From positions 1 through 6,433 of the forward strand of contig JAGWRL010000106.1 of the NCBI GenBank assembly GCA_028876585.1: a DNA stretch of 6,433 bases, given 5' to 3'. Both the position numbers and the translations under genes were made by a program. This document shows, piece by piece, positions 1 to 5,259 of this stretch. Origin of the DNA: Pseudomonadota bacterium. Its GTDB lineage: Bacteria > Pseudomonadota > Alphaproteobacteria > Rhizobiales > Beijerinckiaceae. The notes beneath the pieces were generated by a model, which worked only from the letters and a program-made list of their open reading frames with translations, was not told the DNA's origin and did not search any database. Position 1 is the stretch's first letter; the number at the start of each line of letters is the position of its first letter.

Positions 1-192
1 CCGGCCGCGCTGGTTCGGCGCCGCCTCGTGGCTCGCGCGGCCGAGCGCGATCCAATCGGCGCGATCGAGCTCGGCCTGAAAATGCGCCCAGTCCGCGTCG
101 TTCTTCAAACATTCGGGCATGATCCCGGCCGCATCGGCGATGCGGTCGTCCTGGCTGACGATGGCGTAGCCGTGGATCTCGACCCCGCTCAC
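1..192 (-). CDS. Dihydrofolate reductase-like (RibD C-terminal type) protein, N-terminal part, cut by window edge
   Basis: This is an open frame of 64 codons without a stop, running off the left edge. It starts at a GTG (192-190) that overlaps the TGA of the upstream sugar dehydrogenase gene in a GTGA junction, so translational coupling is likely; no clear ribosome binding site is seen. The visible protein begins with a beta strand (IHGYAIVS), then DDRIADAAGIMPE and LKNDADWAHFQAELDRADW, and ends in ALGRASHEAAPNQ. This resembles the start of DHFR/RibD-C fold reductases of alphaproteobacteria: first strand, substrate loop, a helix with the D-x-x-x-F pattern, then the strand ending in GR-x-SHE. 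Such proteins use NAD(P)H, and the substrates of this subgroup are mostly unknown. Third codon positions are GC-rich, as in a real gene. The family call is from pattern memory on 64 residues; the C-terminal half with the second half of the cofactor site is not visible. Confidence 0.7.
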   Translation of the reverse strand, partial: MSGVEIHGYAIVSQDDRIADAAGIMPECLKNDADWAHFQAELDRADWIALGRASHEAAPNQRGR

Positions 193-1127
193 CAGTGAAA
201 CGGCGCCGTGGTCTTGCGCGAGCCGACGAGAAAGGCGTCGCCGACGAGTTGGAACGGGCTGGCGTCCATGTCGCTTTCGCCCTTGGCCAGCAACGCGGCG
301 AAATGCGCGTAAATGCCCTCGTATTCGCGCATCGGCGCCTCGACCGCGGCGGCGCCGTCAACCCGCAGCCGCGAGCCGCCATGCGTCAGCCGCAGCTTCA
401 GGCCGGCCTCGGTCTCGACGTCGATGTTCCAGCTCTGCTCGCCTTCCTGCCGCCAGTCGAACTCGGCGCTCAACGGCGCGCCCGCCGCCGCGGCGGTCGA
501 GCGGAACGTCAGCGACGCCGCGATCGGCGTGTCGCGGTTTTCCGGATAAAACAGTTGCGCGGTTTGCACGAACATCGGCGCCGGCGCGATCTTGGTCAGG
601 ATCGACAGCGCGTTGACGCCGGGATCGAACACGCCGCAATTGCCCGCGTCCCAGATCCATTCCTGGCCGGGATGCCAGCGCCGCACGTCCTCTTTCCATT
701 CGATATGCAGCCGCTTCAACCTTTGCCCGGCGAGCTTCGCCTTGGCCGCGTCCACCGCCGCATTGTAGCGCGAATGCCAGGTGGCGAAGATGACGCGGCC
801 GGCCGCGCGCGCCGCGTCGGTCAGATCGTGCATCTCGGCCAAGGTCGCGGCCGGCGGCTTCTCCAGCATCACGTGCTTGCCGGCGGCCAGCGCCTCGCGC
901 GCCAGGGCGTGACGCACATGCGGCGGCGTGCAGATGGCGACCGCGTCGACGTCGAGCGCCTGATAGAGCGTGGCGGCGTCGCGAAAGATCGGCGCGCCTT
1001 TGGGGCCGAGGCCGCGCTGGCTGACGACGCCGACCAGCTCGAAATCGGGGTTGCCGGCGATGACTGGCAGATGCTGATCGACGGCGATCTTGCCGATTCC
1101 GATCACCGCAACCCGGATGCGCGCCAT
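189..1127 (-). CDS. Gfo/Idh/MocA-family aldose 1-dehydrogenase (L-arabinose / D-galactose 1-dehydrogenase type)
   Basis: This 312-residue cytoplasmic NAD(P)-dependent oxidoreductase probably oxidises an aldopyranose (L-arabinose, D-galactose or similar) at C1 to the lactone, the first step of a non-phosphorylative sugar pathway. Residues 1-125 form the Rossmann domain: strand RVAVIG, nucleotide loop GIGKIA (10-15), then CTPPHVR (66-72) and the signature EKPPAATL (89-96) with catalytic Lys90. The block WKEDVRRWHPGQEWIW (144-159) and VFDPGVNALSI (166-176) with Asp168 and Asn172 match, with an offset of one, the Lys/Asp/Asn set I recall for Azospirillum brasilense L-arabinose 1-dehydrogenase. 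The C-terminal alpha/beta domain contains EFDWR and ends in DAFLVGSR, as in that family. The ATG at 1127 has a GAGGGG ribosome binding site 8 bases upstream (plus-strand 1136-1141). It lies 32 bases after the FkbM gene, same strand, and overlaps the DHFR-like gene by 4 bases, so one operon is likely. The exact sugar and the NAD/NADP preference cannot be read from the sequence. Confidence 0.88.
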   Translation of the reverse strand: MARIRVAVIGIGKIAVDQHLPVIAGNPDFELVGVVSQRGLGPKGAPIFRDAATLYQALDVDAVAICTPPHVRHALAREALAAGKHVMLEKPPAATLAEMHDLTDAARAAGRVIFATWHSRYNAAVDAAKAKLAGQRLKRLHIEWKEDVRRWHPGQEWIWDAGNCGVFDPGVNALSILTKIAPAPMFVQTAQLFYPENRDTPIAASLTFRSTAAAAGAPLSAEFDWRQEGEQSWNIDVETEAGLKLRLTHGGSRLRVDGAAAVEAPMREYEGIYAHFAALLAKGESDMDASPFQLVGDAFLVGSRKTTAPFHW

Positions 1128-1159
1128 ACGACTTACCCCTCAAACGACCCGAGGAGGCG

Positions 1160-2068
1160 TCAGGCCCCCTTGGTCAGCAGGATATTGTCGTACTCCACTT
1201 GAGACAATTGCTCGAAGGGAATCAGCGGCGAATTTTCGATCGTGACATCGTTGAGCGATTTCGACGTCGGCAGCCGGCGCGCCACCAGGCCGAAGCTCGC
1301 CAGCTTCTCCTGCATCGCCTGCGGCGACACGCCCGCGCTCGCCATCTGGCTCTGCGACCATTCCATGATGATGCGAATCTTGGGCGATTGCGCGAGCACC
1401 CGGCGCGCGCCGTCGAACACCGACAATTCGTGGCCCTCGACGTCGATCTTGAGAATGTCGACCGCCAACCCGTCCGGCACCAGCGCGTCGAGCGTCTCCA
1501 TCGTCACGCGGAATTTGCGCTCGCCGCCCGCCTCGCCGCCGTCGGTGGAGAGATGCGCGTTGGCGGCGCGATCGGCCGGGCTCGCCAGCCACGCCTCGCC
1601 CTTTTGCGCGCCGACCGCCACCTTATGCAGCGCGATGTCGCACATCGACCAGTTGATCACGAGGTTGCGCTCGATCAGCGCGCAACATTCCGGATTGGGC
1701 TCGACCGCGATCACCCGGCCGGGACTGCCGGCGTGAATGCGCGATCCCGCCAGCAGCGTGAAATAGCCGATATTGGCGCCGACGTCGACAAACACCGTGT
1801 CGTTGCGGAATGAGTTCCAGAACAGTTGCGTCAACTCCGGCTCCCATTGCCGATAGACGACCAGCTGCGGCGTGATGATGAGATCGGTCGAATCGATAAT
1901 CATCAATAGACTGTGCAATGTGTGCACCAGCAATTTGCCGTCCGCCAAGGTGACCGCCCACGGACCGACCAGCCGTCGCGTCTCGGAAGCATATTGCTCG
2001 ATGAGTTGTGTGCGCGCCTCGATCCGAGCCAATCGTTGCTCGATCGCGGCAAGATATTGCTCCGACAT
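1160..2068 (-). CDS. FkbM-family SAM-dependent methyltransferase
   Basis: This 302-residue class I methyltransferase of the FkbM type probably O-methylates a sugar or other hydroxyl acceptor using S-adenosylmethionine. Residues 1-33 are a charged, heptad-like helix (probable coiled coil). The SAM-binding glycine motif is VFVDVGANIGYFTLLAG (92-108), followed by the acidic strand end AVEPNPE (121-127) that should bind the ribose hydroxyls through Glu123. The family hallmark KIDVEGHE lies at 207-214, followed by ARRVLAQSPKIRIIMEW (221-237). The end, NILLTK, is typical. No signal peptide or membrane segment is seen. Length is somewhat above the roughly 250 usual for the family because of the N-terminal helix. 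The ATG at 2068 has only a weak GAGG about 12 bases upstream. It is the first gene of the minus operon, followed after 32 bases by the sugar dehydrogenase. Many FkbM enzymes act on glycolipids, exopolysaccharides or polyketide sugars; the substrate here is unknown. Confidence 0.9.
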   Translation of the reverse strand: MSEQYLAAIEQRLARIEARTQLIEQYASETRRLVGPWAVTLADGKLLVHTLHSLLMIIDSTDLIITPQLVVYRQWEPELTQLFWNSFRNDTVFVDVGANIGYFTLLAGSRIHAGSPGRVIAVEPNPECCALIERNLVINWSMCDIALHKVAVGAQKGEAWLASPADRAANAHLSTDGGEAGGERKFRVTMETLDALVPDGLAVDILKIDVEGHELSVFDGARRVLAQSPKIRIIMEWSQSQMASAGVSPQAMQEKLASFGLVARRLPTSKSLNDVTIENSPLIPFEQLSQVEYDNILLTKGA

Positions 2069-2131
2069 GGAAGTCGATATCCTCGATTGACGCCAGACCG
2101 GCTCGAAAAACGTGGCCGCTGCCTGCAGGGC

Positions 2132-2153
2132 CCGCCGATGGTTGCATCGGCGG
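2132..2153. repeat. Perfect 9-bp inverted repeat in the divergent intergenic region
   Basis: CCGCCGATG is followed by the loop GTTG and then CATCGGCGG, a perfect 9-bp stem with a 4-base loop. It sits between the divergent FkbM and BKACE genes, just downstream of the candidate minus-strand promoter. No T-run follows on either strand, so an intrinsic terminator is unlikely. It could be an operator for a dimeric repressor or a leader hairpin. The rest of 2069-2311 holds no convincing gene, and I found no clear promoter for BKACE. Confidence 0.6.
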
Positions 2154-2166
2154 ATCGGCTTACTTG

Positions 2167-2195
2167 CGTATGAGCGAAGCGGATTTGCTTGTCAA
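2167..2195 (-). promoter_or_regulatory. Candidate sigma70-type promoter for the FkbM operon
   Basis: On the minus strand a perfect -35 hexamer TTGACA lies at 2195-2190, followed by a 17-base spacer and CATACG at 2172-2167, a weak -10 (3 of 6 to the E. coli consensus, but alphaproteobacterial -10 elements are loose). Transcription would start near 2160, giving a leader of about 90 bases before the FkbM ATG. The leader would contain the inverted repeat at 2132-2153. This is a pattern match only. Confidence 0.4.
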
Positions 2196-2301
2196 ATGGC
2201 CAAGCCGGCCTGCGTCGAAGGTTCCTGCCGGAGGTTCTTGCCAGCGCCAGAATTTTACGCTTTCTCACGCTTCGAGCTGGCCCCGCCGGCGTTCAGCCCT
2301 C

Positions 2302-2306
2302 GGAGG
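2302..2306 (+). promoter_or_regulatory. Ribosome binding site fixing the BKACE start
   Basis: GGAGG stands 5 bases before the ATG at 2312. It selects this start over the in-frame ATG at 2189, whose extra 41 residues look unlike the family and have no ribosome binding site. Confidence 0.8.
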
Positions 2307-2311
2307 TTCGC

Positions 2312-3241
2312 ATGAGCTCGCGCAAAGTCATCATCACCTGCGCCGTCACCGGCTCGATCCATACGCCGAGCATGTCGCCGCACCTGCCGGTCTCGGCGCA
2401 GGAGATCGCGGAAGCCGCGATCGGCGCGGCGGAAGCGGGCGCGGCGATCGTCCACCTGCACGCGCGTGATCCGCTCGACGGCCGCCCCGACCAGTCGCCG
2501 GAGCTGTTCGCCCCATTCCTGAAAATCATCAAGCAGCGCGCCGATTGCGTGGTCAACATCACCACCGGCGGCGCCTCGACCATGACCATCGAAGAGCGGC
2601 TGCGGCCGGTCGCCGAGTTCAAGCCCGAGGTCGCCTCGCTCAACATGGGCTCGATGAATTTCGGCCTCTATCCGATGCTGAACCGCTTCCAGTCGCTCAA
2701 GCACGATTGGGAGCGGCCCTATCTCGAAGGCTCGCGCGACCGCGTGTTCAAGAACACCTTCGCCGACATCGAGCGCATTCTCACCACCTGCGCCGACAAT
2801 GGCACGCGGTTCGAGATCGAATGCTACGACATCGGCCATCTCTACACGCTCGCCCATTTCGTCGAGCGCGGCCTGGTCAAGCCGCCGTTCTTCGTGCAGA
2901 GCGTGTTCGGCATCCTGGGCGGCATCGGCGCGCATCCGGAAGACGTGATGCACATGCGCCGCACCGCCGACCGGCTGTTCGGCGACGCCTATCGCTGGTC
3001 GGTGCTGGGCGCCGGGCGCAACCAGATGGCGGTCGCGGCGCAGGCGATCGCGCTTGGCGGCAACATCCGCGTCGGGCTCGAGGATTCGCTGTGGATCGGC
3101 CCCGGCCAACTCGCCAAGTCCAACGCCGAGCAGGTGGCGAAGGCGCGCCGGCTGGTCGAGGAGTTCGGCCTGCAAGTCGCCACCCCGGACGAGGCGCGCG
3201 AAATCCTGGCGCTGAAGGGCGGCGACCGGGTGGCGTTCTGA
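2312..3241 (+). CDS. Beta-keto acid cleavage enzyme (BKACE, DUF849; 3-keto-5-aminohexanoate cleavage protein family)
   Basis: This 309-residue cytoplasmic, metal-dependent TIM-barrel enzyme belongs to a family that condenses a beta-keto acid with acetyl-CoA (or another acyl-CoA) and cleaves it to acetoacetate plus a new acyl-CoA. The founding member Kce acts in lysine fermentation; most others have unknown or varied substrates. Visible family marks are ITCAVTGS (8-15), the zinc-ligand pair in VHLHARDP (47-54, His48 and His50), the loop NITTGG (82-87), SLNMGSMNFG (109-118), FGILGG (199-204) and RVGLED (253-258). Arg253, Glu257 and Asp258 have the same spacing as Arg226, Glu230 (third zinc ligand) and Asp231 of Kce. 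The start carries SIHTPSMSPHLP, a substrate-side loop common in proteobacterial members without a lysine-fermentation context. The gene stands alone on the plus strand, divergent from the FkbM operon and convergent with the amidase-like gene (3 bases between stops). No other lysine-fermentation genes are present, so the Kce reaction itself is unlikely. Confidence 0.9.
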   Translation: MSSRKVIITCAVTGSIHTPSMSPHLPVSAQEIAEAAIGAAEAGAAIVHLHARDPLDGRPDQSPELFAPFLKIIKQRADCVVNITTGGASTMTIEERLRPVAEFKPEVASLNMGSMNFGLYPMLNRFQSLKHDWERPYLEGSRDRVFKNTFADIERILTTCADNGTRFEIECYDIGHLYTLAHFVERGLVKPPFFVQSVFGILGGIGAHPEDVMHMRRTADRLFGDAYRWSVLGAGRNQMAVAAQAIALGGNIRVGLEDSLWIGPGQLAKSNAEQVAKARRLVEEFGLQVATPDEAREILALKGGDRVAF

Positions 3242-3244
3242 CCC

Positions 3245-4141
3245 TCACATTTTTATGGCGTAGATCGGCGAATATTTGTTCGAGGTCGCGTTCATCTCGG
3301 TTCGGCTCGACCAGTTGCGCGGGGTGAAATCCTCGATGGTGGGGATCGCCTCGCCCTTGAGCACTCCCCAGGTCACGGTGAAGCCGTGCACCGCGTCGTT
3401 CTTGACCACAACGCCGCGGTTGCCGATCGTCTTCGGCGGCGTCCATTTCGGGTTCGGCTTTTGCTCGATATAGACGACCGAACCATCGTGGAAGAAATAA
3501 TAGTAATAATAGGCGCCGTCGTAGATCGTCCACCAGCCGACCAACCAATCGGGAATGTCGGACGCCGGCTCGGTCTTGTCGCCGATCGTCTCCCAGAACC
3601 ATTGTGGCTTGGTGGCGAGGAAATCGGCGCGCATCACCGCGCCGGAGTTGCGATTGTGCGCCGCCAGCCCCTTCGCCGATTGCAGCGGCTGGTCGCCGTC
3701 CCAAAGCTCGATATGCGCGCCGCCGAAGATCAGCACGCCGGTCTTGCCCTTGATCTCGCCCCAGTCGTTGACCTGATCGGTCGGCCCGTAGCGGTAGGTC
3801 AGATAGGCGCGGAACTCGCCGACGGCGAGAATATAGTTCTTGCCGCCGTTGAGCGTGGTGTTGTCGCGGTCGCGCGAGCCGGGCTTGGGGATCGGTTGGC
3901 CGGTGGCGTTGAAGGACAGGCTCGCCTGCATGCAGCAGGAGGTGCTGTGGCCCATCGGGGCCAGAGGCTTCTTGCCGTCTTCGGCGCGCTGAGCGTTGAG
4001 CGCTTCCAGATTGGCGTTGAAATCGTCCTCGCGCTTGTTTTGATCCTTGAGCCAATTCACGATGTCGAGCGGCAGCGACTGGTTATCCCTGTAGGGGGGC
4101 TCCATCTCGCTGAATTTCAGGGGGATCTTGGCGAACGGCAT
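3245..4141 (-). CDS. Tae4-like peptidoglycan amidase (possible type VI effector) with aromatic-rich C-terminal domain
   Basis: This is a 298-residue protein; databases may call it hypothetical. From pattern reading, residues about 60-187 resemble Tae4 amidases, papain-fold enzymes that cut peptidoglycan peptides. TSCCMQASLSFNATG (67-81) aligns without gaps to the Tae4 helix pattern N-x-C-A-x-R-x-S-x-x-L-N-x-x-G, with Cys69 at the nucleophile and Ser74, Asn78 and Gly81 conserved; the usual Arg is Gln72. Then come NYILAVGEFRAYL (102-114) and GKTGVLIFGGAHIELWDGD (132-150), matching the G-K-x-G-I-x-F...G-H-I-D-L-W-D-G block with His143 as catalytic histidine. FLATKPQWFWE (174-184) matches the final strand. 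Residues about 198-298 form a second domain: WLVGWWTIYDG, an aromatic run of Tyr and Phe (211-217), VTWGVLKGEAIPTIEDF and a C-terminal KM, probably all beta. There is no signal peptide or membrane segment, as expected for a type VI cargo. The ATG at 4141 is chosen for its AGGAG site; the frame extends to 4210 but without a ribosome binding site. No immunity or secretion genes are adjacent. Confidence 0.65.
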   Translation of the reverse strand: MPFAKIPLKFSEMEPPYRDNQSLPLDIVNWLKDQNKREDDFNANLEALNAQRAEDGKKPLAPMGHSTSCCMQASLSFNATGQPIPKPGSRDRDNTTLNGGKNYILAVGEFRAYLTYRYGPTDQVNDWGEIKGKTGVLIFGGAHIELWDGDQPLQSAKGLAAHNRNSGAVMRADFLATKPQWFWETIGDKTEPASDIPDWLVGWWTIYDGAYYYYYFFHDGSVVYIEQKPNPKWTPPKTIGNRGVVVKNDAVHGFTVTWGVLKGEAIPTIEDFTPRNWSSRTEMNATSNKYSPIYAIKM

Positions 4142-4149
4142 CGCGGAGA

Positions 4150-4154
4150 CTCCT
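4150..4154 (-). promoter_or_regulatory. Ribosome binding site fixing the start of the Tae4-like gene
   Basis: AGGAG on the minus strand lies 8 bases before the ATG at 4141 and supports that start over the longer frame from 4210. Its first base is also the last base of the hairpin at 4154-4178. Confidence 0.75.
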
Positions 4155-4178
4155 GCGCGCCCGCCTCGCGGGGGCGCA
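4154..4178 (-). repeat. GC-rich hairpin just upstream of the Tae4-like gene's ribosome binding site
   Basis: Arms 4154-4164 and 4168-4178 pair over 11 positions with a single G-G mismatch and a 3-base loop. The stem ends in the first base of the AGGAG site on the minus strand. No T-run follows, so a standard terminator is not supported. In the mRNA it could limit ribosome loading or block read-through from aroQ. Confidence 0.55.
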
Positions 4179-4207
4179 TAGTTAACACGCGAACGGAGGC
4201 TAAACAA
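4179..4207 (-). promoter_or_regulatory. Weak candidate promoter for the Tae4-like gene
   Basis: The 99-base gap between aroQ and the Tae4-like gene holds a locally AT-rich patch. On the minus strand it reads TTGTTT (4207-4202), a 17-base spacer, then TAACTA (4184-4179). Both hexamers are poor matches. If it is used, transcription would start within the following hairpin. The alternative is read-through from aroQ. Confidence 0.22.
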
Positions 4208-4240
4208 CAAAGCGCTGCTTACGGGCTGCGCCCTGCGGCC

Positions 4241-4681
4241 CTAGGGCTTCAGCAGCCGCGCCATCCGTTGCAGGGCCAGCGGATAGCCCTGCGTCCCGAA
4301 CCCCGCGATCACGCCGCTGGCCACGCCCGAAACGTAGGAATGATGGCGAAACGGCTCGCGCCTGTGGACGTTGGAGATGTGCACCTCCAGAATCGGCCCG
4401 TCGAAGGCGTTGAGCGCGTCGAGAATGGCGACCGAGGTGTGGGTGAAGGCGGCGGGGTTGATGACGATCCCCTTGGCCGTCTCGCGCGCCTCGTGAATCC
4501 AGTCGATGATCTCGTATTCGCGGTTGCTCTGGTGGAACACGATGGCGAGGCCGAGTTCGGCGCCGACGCGCCGGCATTCCGCCTCGACGTCGGCCAGCGT
4601 CTCGCGGCCGTAGATTTCCGGCTGGCGCTTGCCCAGCAGGTTCAGGTTCGGGCCATTCAGCACATAGACGGTCGGGTTCAT
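4241..4681 (-). CDS. aroQ: Type II 3-dehydroquinate dehydratase
   Basis: This 146-residue enzyme, dodecameric in the family, converts 3-dehydroquinate to 3-dehydroshikimate in the shikimate pathway, or acts in quinate catabolism. The signature [17 protein letters not shown] occupies 9-25. All active-site residues known from the Mycobacterium tuberculosis enzyme fall at the same numbers: Asn12, Arg19, Tyr24 (catalytic), Asn75, His81, Asp88, Glu99, His101, Arg108 and Arg112. They lie in the blocks [10 protein letters not shown] (74-83) and [14 protein letters not shown] (99-112). Length is normal. The ATG at 4681 is chosen because the family starts right at this strand and a GAGG lies 5 bases upstream; the open frame continues to 4756 but adds only a basic, unlike-family stretch. 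It is divergent from the cupin gene (101 bases between starts) and on the same strand as the Tae4-like gene 99 bases downstream. Unlike the usual alphaproteobacterial arrangement, accB and accC do not follow it, so it may be a second copy. Confidence 0.96.
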   Translation of the reverse strand: MNPTVYVLNGPNLNLLGKRQPEIYGRETLADVEAECRRVGAELGLAIVFHQSNREYEIIDWIHEARETAKGIVINPAAFTHTSVAILDALNAFDGPILEVHISNVHRREPFRHHSYVSGVASGVIAGFGTQGYPLALQRMARLLKP

Positions 4682-4686
4682 GGGCG

Positions 4687-4690
4687 CCTC
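4687..4690 (-). promoter_or_regulatory. Ribosome binding site fixing the aroQ start
   Basis: GAGG on the minus strand is 5 bases before the ATG at 4681. Together with the conserved family N-terminus ([12 protein letters not shown]) it decides this start against upstream in-frame codons. Confidence 0.6.
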
Positions 4691-4770
4691 GCGGGATGCC
4701 GTCTTGTGCCCGAGCCGGGCGGCGCGGTCCAGCGCTCGACGGCGCGCGCGCGTCATGGCAAAGCCGGGGC

Positions 4771-4775
4771 GGAGG
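4771..4775 (+). promoter_or_regulatory. Ribosome binding site fixing the cupin start
   Basis: GGAGG stands 7 bases before the ATG at 4783. It supports that start over the in-frame ATG at 4696, which would add 29 residues unlike the family. Confidence 0.75.
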
Positions 4776-4782
4776 CAAGCCG

Positions 4783-5259
4783 ATGTCCGAATCCCGCCCC
4801 GTCGCCATCCGCGCCGCCGAGGCGCCGTTGCGCGCCAAGGCGTCGAACTATCCCGAGCCGTTCGCTTCGCGCATGGCCGGGCGCGACAAGCGGCCGCTCG
4901 GCGATCTGTTCGGGCTGACGCATTTCGGCGTCAACCTGACGCGGCTGAAGCCCGGCGCGGTGTCGGCGCTGCGCCATGCGCACACGCGGCAGGACGAGTT
5001 CGTCTATATCCTCGAAGGCCGGCCGACGCTCGTCACCGACGCCGGGCGGATGGCGCTCGAACCCGGCCTGTGCGCCGGCTTCAAGGCCGGGAGCGGCGAT
5101 GCGCACCACCTCGTCAACGAGACCGGCGCGGACGTGGTCTATCTCGAAATCGGCGACCGCGCCGCCGGCGACGAAGCCGCCTACCCCGACGACGACATCG
5201 AGGCGCGCATGGCCGACGGCCGCTGGCGCTTCACCCACAAGGACGGGACGCCCTATTGA
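4783..5259 (+). CDS. Single-domain cupin protein
   Basis: This 158-residue soluble cupin has a typical metal site. Motif 1 spans 58-79, starting at Gly58, with His65, His67, Glu72 and Gly79 ([16 protein letters not shown]). Motif 2 spans about 95-112 ([15 protein letters not shown]), with His108 and Asn112; the usual proline is Ala102. The leader [19 protein letters not shown] (37-55) and the tail with [10 protein letters not shown] and KDGTPY are characteristic of a widespread, functionally undefined proteobacterial cupin group. No DNA-binding domain is attached, so any annotation as a regulator would be misleading. The function could be metal-dependent isomerase, dioxygenase or sugar-binding; none can be chosen from the sequence. 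Its TGA overlaps the ATG of the luciferase-like gene (TGATG), so the two proteins are probably made together. Confidence 0.88.
   Translation: MSESRPVAIRAAEAPLRAKASNYPEPFASRMAGRDKRPLGDLFGLTHFGVNLTRLKPGAVSALRHAHTRQDEFVYILEGRPTLVTDAGRMALEPGLCAGFKAGSGDAHHLVNETGADVVYLEIGDRAAGDEAAYPDDDIEARMADGRWRFTHKDGTPY

Noticed and set aside
195..1202. Long plus-strand open frame (335 codons) opposite the aldose dehydrogenase
   Set aside because: It is Arg/Ala/Gly-rich with no family pattern and lies antisense to a gene with clear motifs; a GC-rich shadow.
2189..2311. Upstream extension of BKACE to the ATG at 2189
   Set aside because: There is no ribosome binding site, the sequence is unlike the family, and a GGAGG site marks the ATG at 2312.
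2877..4055. 392-codon minus-strand open frame overlapping BKACE and the Tae4-like gene
   Set aside because: It runs through two genes in other frames, has an Arg/Pro-rich translation and no domain pattern.
4142..4210. Upstream extension of the amidase-like protein starting MLFSLRS, which could mimic a short signal peptide
   Set aside because: It has no hydrophobic core and no ribosome binding site, and it would translate through the hairpin; the ATG at 4141 has AGGAG at good spacing.
4202..4247. Possible intrinsic terminator after aroQ (small GGGC-GCA-GCCC stem followed later by TTTGTTGTTT on the minus strand)
   Set aside because: The stem is only 4 bp and the T-rich stretch starts about 11 bases beyond it.
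4708..4752. GCCCG-AGC-CGGGC mini-hairpin and an alternating GC run (4742-4752) between aroQ and the cupin gene
   Set aside because: Short GC repeats like these are expected by chance in DNA this GC-rich; no promoter or operator could be supported.
3386..4918. 510-codon plus-strand open frame spanning the amidase-like gene, aroQ and the cupin start
   Set aside because: It crosses three well-supported genes and has shadow-like low-complexity composition; aroQ motifs on the other strand are decisive.
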